Source: Pyxidicoccus xibeiensis (GTDB lineage: Bacteria; Myxococcota; Myxococcia; Myxococcales; Myxococcaceae). Taken from it: a stretch of 64,000 bases of DNA. The stretch is from assembly GCF_024198175.1 (NCBI RefSeq), contig NZ_JAJVKV010000012.1, positions 186,001 to 250,000 on the forward strand. The letters are read 5' to 3'. This document shows positions 49,930 to 58,912 of the stretch, piece after piece (the first letter of the stretch is position 1; every line of letters starts with the position of its first letter). The position numbers and the translations under genes are program-made. Under the pieces are notes generated by a model, which searched no databases, had not been told where the DNA came from, and saw nothing but the letters and a program-made list of their open reading frames with translations.

Positions 49930-52680
49930 TCAGTGCACGCGGGCGGGCGGCAGGTTGGACGGGGCCAGCTGTCCCGACTTGAGCTGCGCGGTGGAGGGGC
50001 AGACCAGCGCCTTCATGTCCTCAGCCCGGCGGCCCAGGTCGTCGAGCACCCGCGTCGACCGCGTCACCGGGTCCGTCACCGTGGTGCCCTTGAGGTACGG
50101 CGACAGCGCCGCCACCCGGCCCGCCGCGCGCGGCGCGACGTGGACGAACTCCGTCTGCGTCTCACCGGCATGGCACCCGCTGCACGTGTTGATGGAGAAC
50201 TTGTGCCGCGCCTGCGTCGACACGCCCGGCGCCCGCCAGAAGAAGTCCAGCGGCGTGCGCGCCATGGCCCCCAGGAACGGCGTCCCGCCCATGCTGTCCG
50301 GCACCGTGTGCCGCTCCTCGACGATGGCCGCAGAGTTCTGCTGGATGTAGCTGGCCAGCGCCGCCGTGTTCTCGTGGTGCATCGCCGGCGTCAGCTTCAC
50401 CGTGGCCGGCACCAGCCCCTGCGCCGTGAGGTTGAACTCACGCATCTCCCACGGCTCGGCCAGCGCGATTTCGTTGGTGCGAATCTGGTTCAGCGCGCTG
50501 CCCTGGTGGCGGCCCGTCATCACTCCCGCCTTCGCGAACCGGTCCGTCAGCGCCTGCAGCTTCGCGTTGTAGTCCCGGTGCCCCACCTTCAGCCTGCCCA
50601 GCTCGTGCCAGTCGTCCGCCCAGCGCTGGATGTCCGCCGCCGTGCCGCCGGGCAGCGCGTACTCCAGGATGAGGGTGAACTCGAGCGGCGCCCCGCTCGC
50701 ATCCAGCACGCCGAAGACGAAGCGGCCCTCTCCGGCGTGGGCGCCCGGCTGACGCAGGTCGATGCGGTTGACGATGGCCAGCAGCCGGAACGGCGCCTTG
50801 CTGAAGTCCAGCGGCCTGGACGCTCCACCACTGCGCGTCTCCCAGGGCCCCAGCACCTGCGTCTGCATCTCCTGCCGCGCCGGCAGCTGCAGCCCGTTCA
50901 CCACCTGCTTCGCCGTCCACGTCTTCAGCCACGCACGCACCATCGGCGACGGGTCCTGGCCGCCGGCCATCGCCTTCATCAGCGTGCCGAAGTGCCACGC
51001 ACCGCCGGGCGCCGTGCGCACCGGGTCCTCCACCACCGACAGCGCCGTCACCATCAGCTCGCTCGGCCGGTCGATGGTGCACGTGGTGGACGAGCACGCA
51101 TAGTTGGACTCGCAGCCGTTGGCCTGGTTCCCATCGCAGTCGTACCAGCCCGGCTCGCAGCTGTTGCCGCACGTCGCCGCCGTGCACACGCCCTGGGCGT
51201 ACGGGCCGCTTTGGCAGGTGTTGCCGCAGGCGCCGCAGTTCTCCTCGTCGTTGGTCAGGTTCACCTCGCAGCCGTTGCTGGAGTTGCCGTCACAGTCCGC
51301 CGTGCCCGCCGGGCAGCGAATCTCGTACGCGGGGCCCTCGGTGCAGGTGGACTCGTTGCCCAGCACGTCGCGCACCGCCACGAAGATGCGGTGGCTGTCA
51401 CCCGCGCTGAACGGCATGGTCGCGCTGAAGCGGCCCTCCGCGTCCGCGAACACCGTCTTCGCCGGGAAGCCCGTGCAGGCGACGTCGATGAAGATGCCCA
51501 CCTCGACGCCCGGCTCCGCGGTGCCCGTCACCGTCACCAGGCGGCCGGTGCTGGTGTACTGCCACTTCACGTCGGTGATGACTGGCGCGGGCGGCGGGGT
51601 GCTGTCGTTCTGGTAGTCCAGCGGGTTGGAGCAGTCGGACGTCGTCTCGCCGTAGTAGCCGCTCGTGTCCGTCGTCTTCGCCCACGCGGACACCGTCTTC
51701 TTCGCGTCCTTCGCCACGCTCGCCTGATACGAGAAGGTGCCCGTGCTGTCGGTGGTGAGCACCTTGACGGGCTCGCCCTGGCACGTCGCGTTCTCGAAGA
51801 TTTCCACGGTGACGCGCGGGTCGGCGCGGCCGTCGAAGATGGGCGTCAGGCTCTTGCCCGGCGAGCCGGGCCGGGTGGCCAGCAGCACGGGCGTCATCAG
51901 CTCGCCGCCGCCCGAGCCGCCGCCATACGGGTAGTCCATCGTCGGGCTGCAGCTGGAGCCGTTGCCCGCGGTGTCATAGACGCGGACGGAGTATGTGTCG
52001 CTCGAGGTGCTCGTGGGCACGCTGATGGGGACCTCGCAGTACGCGCCATGGTCCACCTGCTGCTGCGCCACCTCGCGGCCGGTACAGCCCGGGCCGCTGT
52101 AGACGCGCACCGTGGCGCCGGCTTCCGTCTCCAGGGAGAGGTTCCGGCTCGTCCCTTGCGTGGTCCACGAGGGCGCCGGCGTCTGGGGCGCGGTCCGGTC
52201 CACGCGGAGGAAGGCACCCGCGTTGACGTTGTTGTTCTCGTTGCCCTCCCGCACCCGGTTGCTCGGGTCCACCTCTGCGGCCAGCGCGTAGCTGCCCTCG
52301 GGCATGGCCGGCGCGGAGACCGTGGCGCTCACGTCGGCGCAGTCGCCCGCCTCCAGCGTGGTCCGCGTGCTCGTCGTCAGCAGCCGGTCCGTTCCATCGA
52401 GGACGCGGTCGGTGGACAGGTAGAAGGAGACGTCCGCCAGGCCGTCGCCGGTGCCCGTGTTGCAGACGCGGGCCTGCACCTTCCGCGAGCCCGAGCCCAG
52501 CTCCGAGGGTCCCGTCACGGACTCCAGCCGGAAGTCCGGGGTGCCGGAGCCCGGCCCGGGCTCATCGGGATAGGAGGGAGGCTCGTTGTCCCAGTCCGGC
52601 TCGCCGTCGGGGTGAGGCTCGATCACACAGCCTACGAGGGTTCCCGCGAGCGTGAGTGCCCACCAGCGCCTTGCGTGCAT
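49930..52680 (-). CDS. CARDB-domain lipoprotein with C-terminal haem-binding motif
   Basis: A 916-residue lipoprotein with signal ending LVGC (Cys18). Residues about 45-160 form a CARDB domain (SRKVQARVCNTGTGDG, SNRVREGNENNN). Several Ig-like modules follow (about 165-450). Then a short Cys-rich stretch with two copies of a DCDGN..NGCE motif (about 455-540), typical of extracellular calcium-binding repeats. The C-terminal 350 residues hold a single haem-c site, CSGCHAGETQTEF, with HENTAALASYIQQN before it. Myxobacteria have many such 'lipoprotein plus CxxCH' proteins. It may be a surface electron carrier or a protein that has kept only one haem. Confidence 0.82.
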   Translation of the reverse strand: MHARRWWALTLAGTLVGCVIEPHPDGEPDWDNEPPSYPDEPGPGSGTPDFRLESVTGPSELGSGSRKVQARVCNTGTGDGLADVSFYLSTDRVLDGTDRLLTTSTRTTLEAGDCADVSATVSAPAMPEGSYALAAEVDPSNRVREGNENNNVNAGAFLRVDRTAPQTPAPSWTTQGTSRNLSLETEAGATVRVYSGPGCTGREVAQQQVDHGAYCEVPISVPTSTSSDTYSVRVYDTAGNGSSCSPTMDYPYGGGSGGGELMTPVLLATRPGSPGKSLTPIFDGRADPRVTVEIFENATCQGEPVKVLTTDSTGTFSYQASVAKDAKKTVSAWAKTTDTSGYYGETTSDCSNPLDYQNDSTPPPAPVITDVKWQYTSTGRLVTVTGTAEPGVEVGIFIDVACTGFPAKTVFADAEGRFSATMPFSAGDSHRIFVAVRDVLGNESTCTEGPAYEIRCPAGTADCDGNSSNGCEVNLTNDEENCGACGNTCQSGPYAQGVCTAATCGNSCEPGWYDCDGNQANGCESNYACSSTTCTIDRPSELMVTALSVVEDPVRTAPGGAWHFGTLMKAMAGGQDPSPMVRAWLKTWTAKQVVNGLQLPARQEMQTQVLGPWETRSGGASRPLDFSKAPFRLLAIVNRIDLRQPGAHAGEGRFVFGVLDASGAPLEFTLILEYALPGGTAADIQRWADDWHELGRLKVGHRDYNAKLQALTDRFAKAGVMTGRHQGSALNQIRTNEIALAEPWEMREFNLTAQGLVPATVKLTPAMHHENTAALASYIQQNSAAIVEERHTVPDSMGGTPFLGAMARTPLDFFWRAPGVSTQARHKFSINTCSGCHAGETQTEFVHVAPRAAGRVAALSPYLKGTTVTDPVTRSTRVLDDLGRRAEDMKALVCPSTAQLKSGQLAPSNLPPARVH

Positions 52681-52821
52681 GAGAGTTGCCTTGGGGAGCC
52701 AGGGGAGATCCGGCCTTGGGGGTGCTGCGGTGGCTCCGCCGTCTGCCTGGACGAAGGCGCGCGCCGCTTATTCACGACATTCCACGGATGCAACCCCACC
52801 CGGTGTAGGTTTCCGGCGCCC

Positions 52822-54015
52822 ATGGCCACCCACCCGCGTGTCCTCCTCCTCGCCGAGCGCTTCCCTCCGGACATAGGAGGGCTCGCGCGCAGCGGTGCGA
52901 GGACGGCGGGTTCGCTGGTGAAGCTGGGGGCCCAGGTGGACGTGGTCGCGTGGACCCGGAGGTCGGCCCCGGGGGCCCTGCAGACGGTGTCGGACGCGGG
53001 CGAGGTGACGCCCTTCGCCCGGGGCGTCAAGCTGCACCGCCTGGGCCTGTTCGGCAGCACGGACCTGTCCATGCAGCACACTCTGGACGTGCTCGGGTAC
53101 CTGCATGCGAAGCGGAAGTACGACCTGGTGTGGGGTCACTACCTGTCCCCGCCCGGATTCCTCGCCGTGGTGTTCGCCGAGTCCGCCGGCATCGCCTCCA
53201 CCGTCAGTGCTCGCGGCAATGACGTGGATCAGCTCATGTTCCCTCCCGGCGACTTCGCCCGGCTGCTGTGGACGCTCCAGCGCGCGGACGTGCTCACCGC
53301 CGCGTCGGCGGACCTGGGTCGGAAGATGGCGGTGCTGCTCGGGATGGACCCGGGCGTGGAGGTCATCCCCAACGCGGTGGACACCGGCGTCTTCTCTCCC
53401 GGCCCCGCGGACCCGGCGCTGCGTGCGCGGCTGGGCATCGCGGACGGGGAGGTGGTGCTCGGCTTCTCCGGCGAGCTGCGCCACAAGAAGGGGCTGCCGT
53501 TCCTGCTCTCCGCGCTCACGGAAGTACGGCAGTCACGTCCCGCGTGCCTGCTCGTCATCGGAGAGGTGAGGCCGCGCGACGCCGAGCACCTCGTCGCCTT
53601 CCGCGCGGAGCACCCGGAGGACGCCGCGCGCATCCTCATCTCCGGGCCGCTCGACACGCCCGAGGCCATCGCCGCGCACCTGCGTGTCTGTGATGTCTAT
53701 CTCCAGCCGTCGCTGTGGGAGGGCATGCCCAATGCCTTGCTGGAGGCCATGGCGTGCGCCCGTCCTGTCGTCGCCAGTGATGCGGGAGGGATTCCCGAGG
53801 CCGTCGACCACGGGCGCAATGGCTTCATCGTGCCCAAGGCCCTGCTGAATCATCTGGGGCAGGCGTGTCTGGATGTGCTGTCGCTTCCTCCCGAGCACCG
53901 CGCCGCGCTCGGCACCGCCGCGCGCCAGCGCATCGAGGAGCGGTTTCAGGGCGAGGCGGAGGCCGAGGTGCTCCGACGGGTGCTGGCTCGCGCCATCCCG
54001 AAGCTCTCCTCGTAG
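52822..54015 (+). CDS. Glycosyltransferase family 4 protein
   Basis: A 397-residue GT-B glycosyltransferase. The N-terminal acceptor domain opens LLLAERFPPDIGGLARSGAR. The donor domain has VIPNAVDTGVF, LGFSGELRHKKG and the nucleotide-sugar motif WEGMPNALLEAMACARPVVAS. It transfers a sugar from a nucleotide donor at the cytoplasmic face, in capsule, LPS or other glycan synthesis. Its end overlaps the convergent glycosyltransferase gene by 70 bp. Confidence 0.9.
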   Translation: MATHPRVLLLAERFPPDIGGLARSGARTAGSLVKLGAQVDVVAWTRRSAPGALQTVSDAGEVTPFARGVKLHRLGLFGSTDLSMQHTLDVLGYLHAKRKYDLVWGHYLSPPGFLAVVFAESAGIASTVSARGNDVDQLMFPPGDFARLLWTLQRADVLTAASADLGRKMAVLLGMDPGVEVIPNAVDTGVFSPGPADPALRARLGIADGEVVLGFSGELRHKKGLPFLLSALTEVRQSRPACLLVIGEVRPRDAEHLVAFRAEHPEDAARILISGPLDTPEAIAAHLRVCDVYLQPSLWEGMPNALLEAMACARPVVASDAGGIPEAVDHGRNGFIVPKALLNHLGQACLDVLSLPPEHRAALGTAARQRIEERFQGEAEAEVLRRVLARAIPKLSS

Positions 54016-55190
54016 GCGCCCACCAGGGACGCCTGCGCACGGCCCCACGGAAAGTCCCGCTCCACCCGGGCCCGGGCCCGGGCACTCAGCGCGGGGCCCA
54101 GCGTCGCGTCGGCTCGCAGGGCCTTCACCGCCTCGACAATCGCCTTCGCCGAGCCCGGCCGTATCAGCATCACCTCGTCCGGCCCCGCGAGGGTGCGCAC
54201 CACGGGGAGGTTGCTCGCCACCACCGGAGTGCCAGTCGCCATCGCCTCCAGCAGCTTCAGCGGGCAGCAGCCCTGCACGCAGTTGCGGTCGTTCACCGGC
54301 AGCGGCACCAGCACCACGTCACAGTCATGGTGCAGCTTCGCCAGCTCCGCTTGCGGCAGGGGCTCGCGCAGCTCCACCGCGCCCTCCAGCAGCAGGTCTC
54401 CGCAGCGGTCCAGCAGGGCCCTCCGGCCATTCCTGCGCAGCGGTCCCACCAGCGTCAGCACCGTGGGCAGCTCACGCCGCAGCAGCCGGCACGCCTCGAT
54501 GGCGTGGTGCACACCCTGCCAGGACGTCATCGTCCCGCTGTACAGCAGCCGTACCGGCCGCCCTGGCTCAGGGGCTCGCGGCGGCGCGTAGCGGAACACC
54601 TCCAGGTCCACGCCGTTCGGAATCACCCGCACGCGCCCCGCGTCCGCTCCTCGCTTCACGAGGTACTCCGCCGTCACCTCGCTCGGCGTCACCAGCAGGT
54701 CCGCGCGCGCAATGCACAGGTCCTCCTGGGCTACCAGCTTGCGCAGCAGCTCCGCGTCGTCCGCCACGTCCGGGTGGTGGTACTTCAGCTCGATGGACGG
54801 CAGCCCGTTCACCTCGAACACCAGCGCGTCCGTCAGCGCCTCCTTCCTCCGGGCCATCGGGTAGCCCTCGAAGATGGAGCGCACGTGCACCACCGCCGCC
54901 CTCGGCCTTCCCCGCCACCACGCTGCCAGGTGCGAGCGGAAGGACAGCGCCTGTTCCACCAGGTCCCGTCCCCGCGCCTCCATCGGGTGGTACGTCACCC
55001 CTTCCGCGAGTCCGTGGGGGCCGGTGCTCGCGGTGCTGCCGTCGCGCAGGGCGAGCAGGTCCACTCCGCCGAACGCCGTGCCCAGCGCCTCCACGAAGGC
55101 CCGGATGTGTACCGCCGCCCCCTTGGGCGCGGGGAAGCGGTCGAACGATGCGTAGACGATGCCGGTGCCGGACGGGGTGGGGGAGGACAC
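53946..55190 (-). CDS. Glycosyltransferase (GT4-like)
   Basis: A 414-residue GT-B glycosyltransferase. N-terminal domain: IVYASFDRFPAPKGAAVHIR. Donor domain: VIPNGVDLEVF, LLYSGTMTSWQGVHHAIEA and CPLKLLEAMATGTPVVAS. It probably acts in the same glycan pathway as the convergent GT4 gene. Its last 23 codons overlap that gene on the opposite strand, and the C-terminus (ARASTRRSTSASASP) is low in complexity, as expected for a tail read through from another coding frame. Confidence 0.88.
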   Translation of the reverse strand: MSSPTPSGTGIVYASFDRFPAPKGAAVHIRAFVEALGTAFGGVDLLALRDGSTASTGPHGLAEGVTYHPMEARGRDLVEQALSFRSHLAAWWRGRPRAAVVHVRSIFEGYPMARRKEALTDALVFEVNGLPSIELKYHHPDVADDAELLRKLVAQEDLCIARADLLVTPSEVTAEYLVKRGADAGRVRVIPNGVDLEVFRYAPPRAPEPGRPVRLLYSGTMTSWQGVHHAIEACRLLRRELPTVLTLVGPLRRNGRRALLDRCGDLLLEGAVELREPLPQAELAKLHHDCDVVLVPLPVNDRNCVQGCCPLKLLEAMATGTPVVASNLPVVRTLAGPDEVMLIRPGSAKAIVEAVKALRADATLGPALSARARARVERDFPWGRAQASLVGAYEESFGMARASTRRSTSASASP

Positions 55191-55305
55191 GTCTGTCTTG
55201 CTACCGCGCCTCGGTCGGAGCCTGCAAACGCAGGGGTTTGACCCCCATGGCGCGCGGCCCTTACGCTCGCCCTCGTTCTGTCGCTCCGAGGGGGAGCTTC
55301 CCGCC

Positions 55306-56223
55306 GTGGCTTTCGACTTCGACCGCGTCCGCTCCGAGCGCTTCTACCGCAGCACTGCGCCCGTGGCCGAGGTGATGGCCGACCTCGACAGGCTTCGTCA
55401 CCTCGACACGGAGGCGAAGAAGGCACGGGCGGCGTGGAAGGACCGTTCCTTCACTCTTGCGTTCGCCGGCCCCGGTCTCCTGGTCGTCTCGCTCGTGCTC
55501 TACGTGTCGAAGCCCGGCATCGTGGCTGGGACGGGGCTGACCCTGGGTGGGGTGCTCATCTTCGGCCTGTTCCTCAGCCTCTTCCGGGTGCTGCGGCTCA
55601 AGATGGTGGACCTGGAGGAGCGGCGCTACGCGCTGGCCCTGCGCGTGCTCCAGCGGCTGAGCGAGGACATCGGCCCGGACGAGCCCGTGACGCTGGAGCT
55701 GGACCTCCATCTCACGATGGACGCCCGGAACCGGACGGCCCGGGGCACGTCAGGCGCTTGGAAGACAGAGCACTTCGTCAACCGATGGCTGTCCTTCCAG
55801 GCCCGGCTGCGCGATGGCACGCACCTGCGGCTGGGCATGGAGCAGCGGGCGCAGCACCGGGTCCGTGAGCGGCGCAACCCGCGGGGCCGGCTCAAGATAA
55901 AGCGCAAGAACAAGGGCACGGCGCTCATCGACGTGCAGCTGCGGGTGAAGCCGGAGCGCCACCCGGGGCTCGCCCGGCTCGGTCAGGACGCGCGGAAGGT
56001 GGTGAAGCTGCCTCCGGGCGTGGCGCTCGCGCGGCTGGAGGTGACGGACGACCGCCTGTCCCTGCGCAGCCGTATGGAGGACGGCTGGGAGGCGAAGCCG
56101 CGCATGCGGAACGCGTCGCTGGACGCACCGCGCACCGTCGTGATGATGCTGCTCAGTCTCTACCAGGTGCTCAACTACTCTACCGCCCTGCGCAAGCGGG
56201 AAGCGGCGAGGGCGACTTCATGA
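55306..56223 (+). CDS. Conserved membrane protein of unknown function
   Basis: A 305-residue protein starting at GTG 55306 after GAGGGGGAG. It has an N-terminal helix (RSERFYRSTAPVAEVMADLDR), two transmembrane helices near residues 45-90 (LAFAGPGLLVVSLVLYV and LTLGGVLIFGLFLSLF) and a soluble beta-rich domain (VTLELDLHLTMDA, ALIDVQLRVKPE). I do not recognise the family. It is the first of four genes with overlapping stops and starts; the next ATG overlaps its TGA by 4 bp. Confidence 0.78.
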   Translation: MAFDFDRVRSERFYRSTAPVAEVMADLDRLRHLDTEAKKARAAWKDRSFTLAFAGPGLLVVSLVLYVSKPGIVAGTGLTLGGVLIFGLFLSLFRVLRLKMVDLEERRYALALRVLQRLSEDIGPDEPVTLELDLHLTMDARNRTARGTSGAWKTEHFVNRWLSFQARLRDGTHLRLGMEQRAQHRVRERRNPRGRLKIKRKNKGTALIDVQLRVKPERHPGLARLGQDARKVVKLPPGVALARLEVTDDRLSLRSRMEDGWEAKPRMRNASLDAPRTVVMMLLSLYQVLNYSTALRKREAARATS

Positions 56224-56882
56224 TGGCCCGTCTGCTCCTCCTCTCCCTCGTGGTGCTCACGGGCGCCGCCGGGTGCTCGCGCCAGGAAGGCTCCGAGGCC
56301 TCCCGCGCGAAGCCGGCCACCGCCACCGCGAGCGCCGAGGTCGAAGTCCCCGGCAAGCTGAAGTTCAAGGACGCGGACGACCGCGTGCGCTTCTCCCTCG
56401 AGCCGAAGGACGACGGCGCAAAGCTGGTGGACGGCGAGGACCGCGAGCTGGCGCGCTACAAGTGGAAGGGGTCATCGCTCAAGGTCTCCGGCCCGGACGA
56501 TGCCGTGCTCGGCTACGTCGTCCTCTCCGCGGGCGGGGCGCTCACCGTGCGGGACGCCGAGCAGCGCCAGATTCTCTTCACCTTCGCGCGCCAGGGCCCG
56601 GGCTGGCGCCTCAATGACGCGAAGGGCGCGCTCCTCTACACGGTGTCGCCGGACGACGAGGGCGCCACCATCCAGGATGCCTCCGGCGCCGAGGTGGCCC
56701 GCGTGAAGGTGCGCGAGGGCAAGGTGTCCCTGCGCGACGCGGGAGGCCGCACGCTGCTCGCCACGAAGTCGCTGGTGCGCGCCGATGCCGCCGCCACCCT
56801 CGCCTTCGAGAAGCTGGCCCTGCCGCTGCGCGTGGCGCTGCTCTTCCAGCTCCAGTCCCCTCCCAGCCCGCCTACGCCATGA
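56220..56882 (+). CDS. Lipoprotein with repeated beta segments
   Basis: A 220-residue lipoprotein with signal ending GAAGC. The mature part is built of short repeated beta segments (KFKDADDRVRFSL, YVVLSAGGALTVRDAEQRQI, LLYTVSPDDEGATIQDASG), resembling a small beta-solenoid or tandem beta-hairpins. No function is known. It overlaps the genes on both sides by 4 bp (ATGA), so the operon is translationally coupled. Confidence 0.75.
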   Translation: MMARLLLLSLVVLTGAAGCSRQEGSEASRAKPATATASAEVEVPGKLKFKDADDRVRFSLEPKDDGAKLVDGEDRELARYKWKGSSLKVSGPDDAVLGYVVLSAGGALTVRDAEQRQILFTFARQGPGWRLNDAKGALLYTVSPDDEGATIQDASGAEVARVKVREGKVSLRDAGGRTLLATKSLVRADAAATLAFEKLALPLRVALLFQLQSPPSPPTP

Positions 56883-57268
56883 GACCCGAACGGACTCCCA
56901 CCGGCTTCTGCCAGGACGAGGGCGGCTTCCTCTTCCCGCACCCGTGCGGCCGGCCCGCCTCCGCGAGCTGCATGCGCTGCGGGAAGCTCGTCTGTGGCAG
57001 GCACCTCAGCACCGTGGACGCGGAGCTCGTCTGCTCCACGTGCGCCCGCGAGGACTCGGACGACGACTCCGAGGACGAGACGCAGACGTCGGCCCGGGAG
57101 GACGAGGACGACCCGAGCTACTACTACGAGGACTACGGCTACTACGGCCCCGGCTCCTCGCTGGGTGGGGACAAGGGCCACGACCCGAACGACTTCACCG
57201 AGGCAGACGGCGAGAGCCTCCGCCACGAGGATGACGCCTCCTTCGAGGAGGACCTGGGCGGGAGCTGA
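56879..57268 (+). CDS. Cys-rich zinc-binding protein with acidic tail
   Basis: A 129-residue protein. The first half has a cluster of cysteines and a histidine (GFCQDEG, HPCGRPASASCMRCGKLVC, GRHL, LVCSTCAR) that resembles a B-box- or RING-like double zinc site. The second half is extremely acidic (EDSDDDSEDE, EDEDDPSYYYEDYGYYG). It is probably a cytoplasmic protein-protein adaptor. The gene lies between a lipoprotein and a glycosyltransferase in a coupled operon; its stop overlaps the next start (TGATG). Confidence 0.78.
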   Translation: MRPERTPTGFCQDEGGFLFPHPCGRPASASCMRCGKLVCGRHLSTVDAELVCSTCAREDSDDDSEDETQTSAREDEDDPSYYYEDYGYYGPGSSLGGDKGHDPNDFTEADGESLRHEDDASFEEDLGGS

Positions 57269-58278
57269 TGACCGGGCTTCGCTGGCTCGTCTACGCGCTC
57301 GGCGGTGGGATGGGGCACCTCACCCGTGCCGGTGCGCTCGCCCGCATGGCCGCGCGCCAGGGCCATGCCGTCACGGTGCTCACCAACAGCCCGTTCGCCC
57401 CGGGCCTCCCGCTGGAGGACGTGCTGGGACCCGGCGTCTGGGTGGAGCGGCTGGGCGCGGCGCTGGACAAGCGCGCTGTGAGTGCGGCCGTGGCGCGGTG
57501 GCTCCAGGATGCGCGCCCGGACGTGCTCGTCGTGGACACGTTCCCGCGAGGGCTGGGCGGAGAGCTGGCGCCGCTGCTGCCCGGGCTTCGCGCGCGGAAG
57601 GTGCTCGTCCACCGGGACCTGAATCCCACGTACGTGGAGCGGTTCGGCCTCGCTCACGCGGTGGAGGCCTTCGACCTGCTGCTGGTGCCGGGGGAGGACG
57701 CGCCCTTCGCGAGCCATCCGCGCGCGGTGCGGACCGCGCCCTGGCTGCTGTTGGAGGCCGGGGAGTTGCTGCCTCGTGAGGAGGCCCGCATGCGGCTGGG
57801 CGTCGCGGAGGCGGACGCGCGGCCGGTGGTGGCGGTGATGGGGTGTGGCACGCCCGCGGAGGTGGACGAGGCGGGGGCCATTGCTTCACGCCTCCAGGCG
57901 AGGCTGGGAGACGCGGCCCGCGTGCGGTGGCTGGTGCCTCCAGGGGGCTCGGGTTCGCTGGGGGCGCTCGGCGTGAGGGTGTGGCCCGCGCTGGCCGTGC
58001 TCCCGGGGGTGGACGTGCTGGTGGGCGCGGGCGGGTACAACACCGTCCAGGAGGCGCGTGCGACGGGGACACCCTTCGTCGCCCTGGCGCGCTCGCGGCT
58101 CTACGACCGGCAGGCCCTGCGGCTTCGGCCGGACGAGCTCGCCGGCAGTGTGGAGGCGCTGGAGGCGCGGGCCGAGGTGCTCGCGCGCTCCCGTCCTGCG
58201 CGTGGGGCCGGGCCCTCCGGCTCCTCCGGCACCCGGGACGCGGTGGCGCTCATCGAGCGCCTCCCGCTCAGTGCTTGA
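57268..58278 (+). CDS. MurG/GT28-like glycosyltransferase
   Basis: A 336-residue GT-B protein, last of the four-gene operon. The opening WLVYALGGGMGHLTRAGALA with GHAVTVLTNSPF is the glycine-rich start of GT1/GT28 enzymes, and the donor loop is VDVLVGAGGYNTVQEARATGTPFVAL, the usual GG-NT--E pattern of the UDP-sugar site. It could be a glycosyltransferase for a surface glycan or glycolipid. Substrate unknown. It overlaps the convergent gene at 58268 by 11 bp. Confidence 0.82.
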   Translation: MTGLRWLVYALGGGMGHLTRAGALARMAARQGHAVTVLTNSPFAPGLPLEDVLGPGVWVERLGAALDKRAVSAAVARWLQDARPDVLVVDTFPRGLGGELAPLLPGLRARKVLVHRDLNPTYVERFGLAHAVEAFDLLLVPGEDAPFASHPRAVRTAPWLLLEAGELLPREEARMRLGVAEADARPVVAVMGCGTPAEVDEAGAIASRLQARLGDAARVRWLVPPGGSGSLGALGVRVWPALAVLPGVDVLVGAGGYNTVQEARATGTPFVALARSRLYDRQALRLRPDELAGSVEALEARAEVLARSRPARGAGPSGSSGTRDAVALIERLPLSA

Positions 58279-58651
58279 GGTCCTTGTGTCCCGGCGCCGG
58301 GTCGATGCCGTGCGCCATGACGAAGTGGTAGAGCACCTGCGGGTCTTCCTTCGGCCCGCCCATCAGCTCCACCAGGTAGTGCCCCTGGGCAGCGGTGTCC
58401 GGGTCGGGGACGACGTTGACCTCCGTCACCTCGCGGCCGGCCATCACCAGCTCGCCCACCAGCATCTTGCCCTTGAGCACCTGGACGATGTGCTGGCGCT
58501 CCTCTTCCAGCAGCGCCCAGTGGAAGTCGTCGTGGTCGTAGAGCATCGCGTCGACAGAGCCACACCGCAGGACGCAGTGGGTGTGTTCCTGGAGCCAGCG
58601 CCAGAAGCCATCGAATTTGAGGGTGCGTTGTTGCTGGGGGAGCATGTCCAT
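58268..58651 (-). CDS. Conserved hypothetical protein
   Basis: A 127-residue protein beginning MDMLPQQQRTLKFDGF, with WRWLQEHTHCVLRCGSVDAM, YDHDDFHWALLEEER and a beta segment (VTEVNVVPDPD). No signal peptide or membrane helix. I do not recognise a family. The start at 58651 has a GAGG ribosome site and avoids a low-quality extension. It overlaps the convergent glycosyltransferase by 11 bp. Confidence 0.65.
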   Translation of the reverse strand: MDMLPQQQRTLKFDGFWRWLQEHTHCVLRCGSVDAMLYDHDDFHWALLEEERQHIVQVLKGKMLVGELVMAGREVTEVNVVPDPDTAAQGHYLVELMGGPKEDPQVLYHFVMAHGIDPAPGHKDLKH

Positions 58652-58912
58652 GGAGACCTCGCACGTGGCCCAGGGCGCTTGCCTGCCACGTCTGCCCTCC
58701 CTAGCACGGTCGGACGCGGGAGGGGCTGGCGGCGTGCGCAGAACCTCACGTCGGGCCTGCTCGCTGTCCAGTCCGCGAATCCCCCGCGTGGCGGGCTTGT
58801 TCCTCCAGTCAGGAAGGGGGCGCAGTCCCGTATCGCCCCGGGTTCCGGGAGGACCGCGCGTGAGAGTTCCGTTCAGTGGCGACACCTGTCGGATGCCTCA
58901 TGGGGAGGCCGC

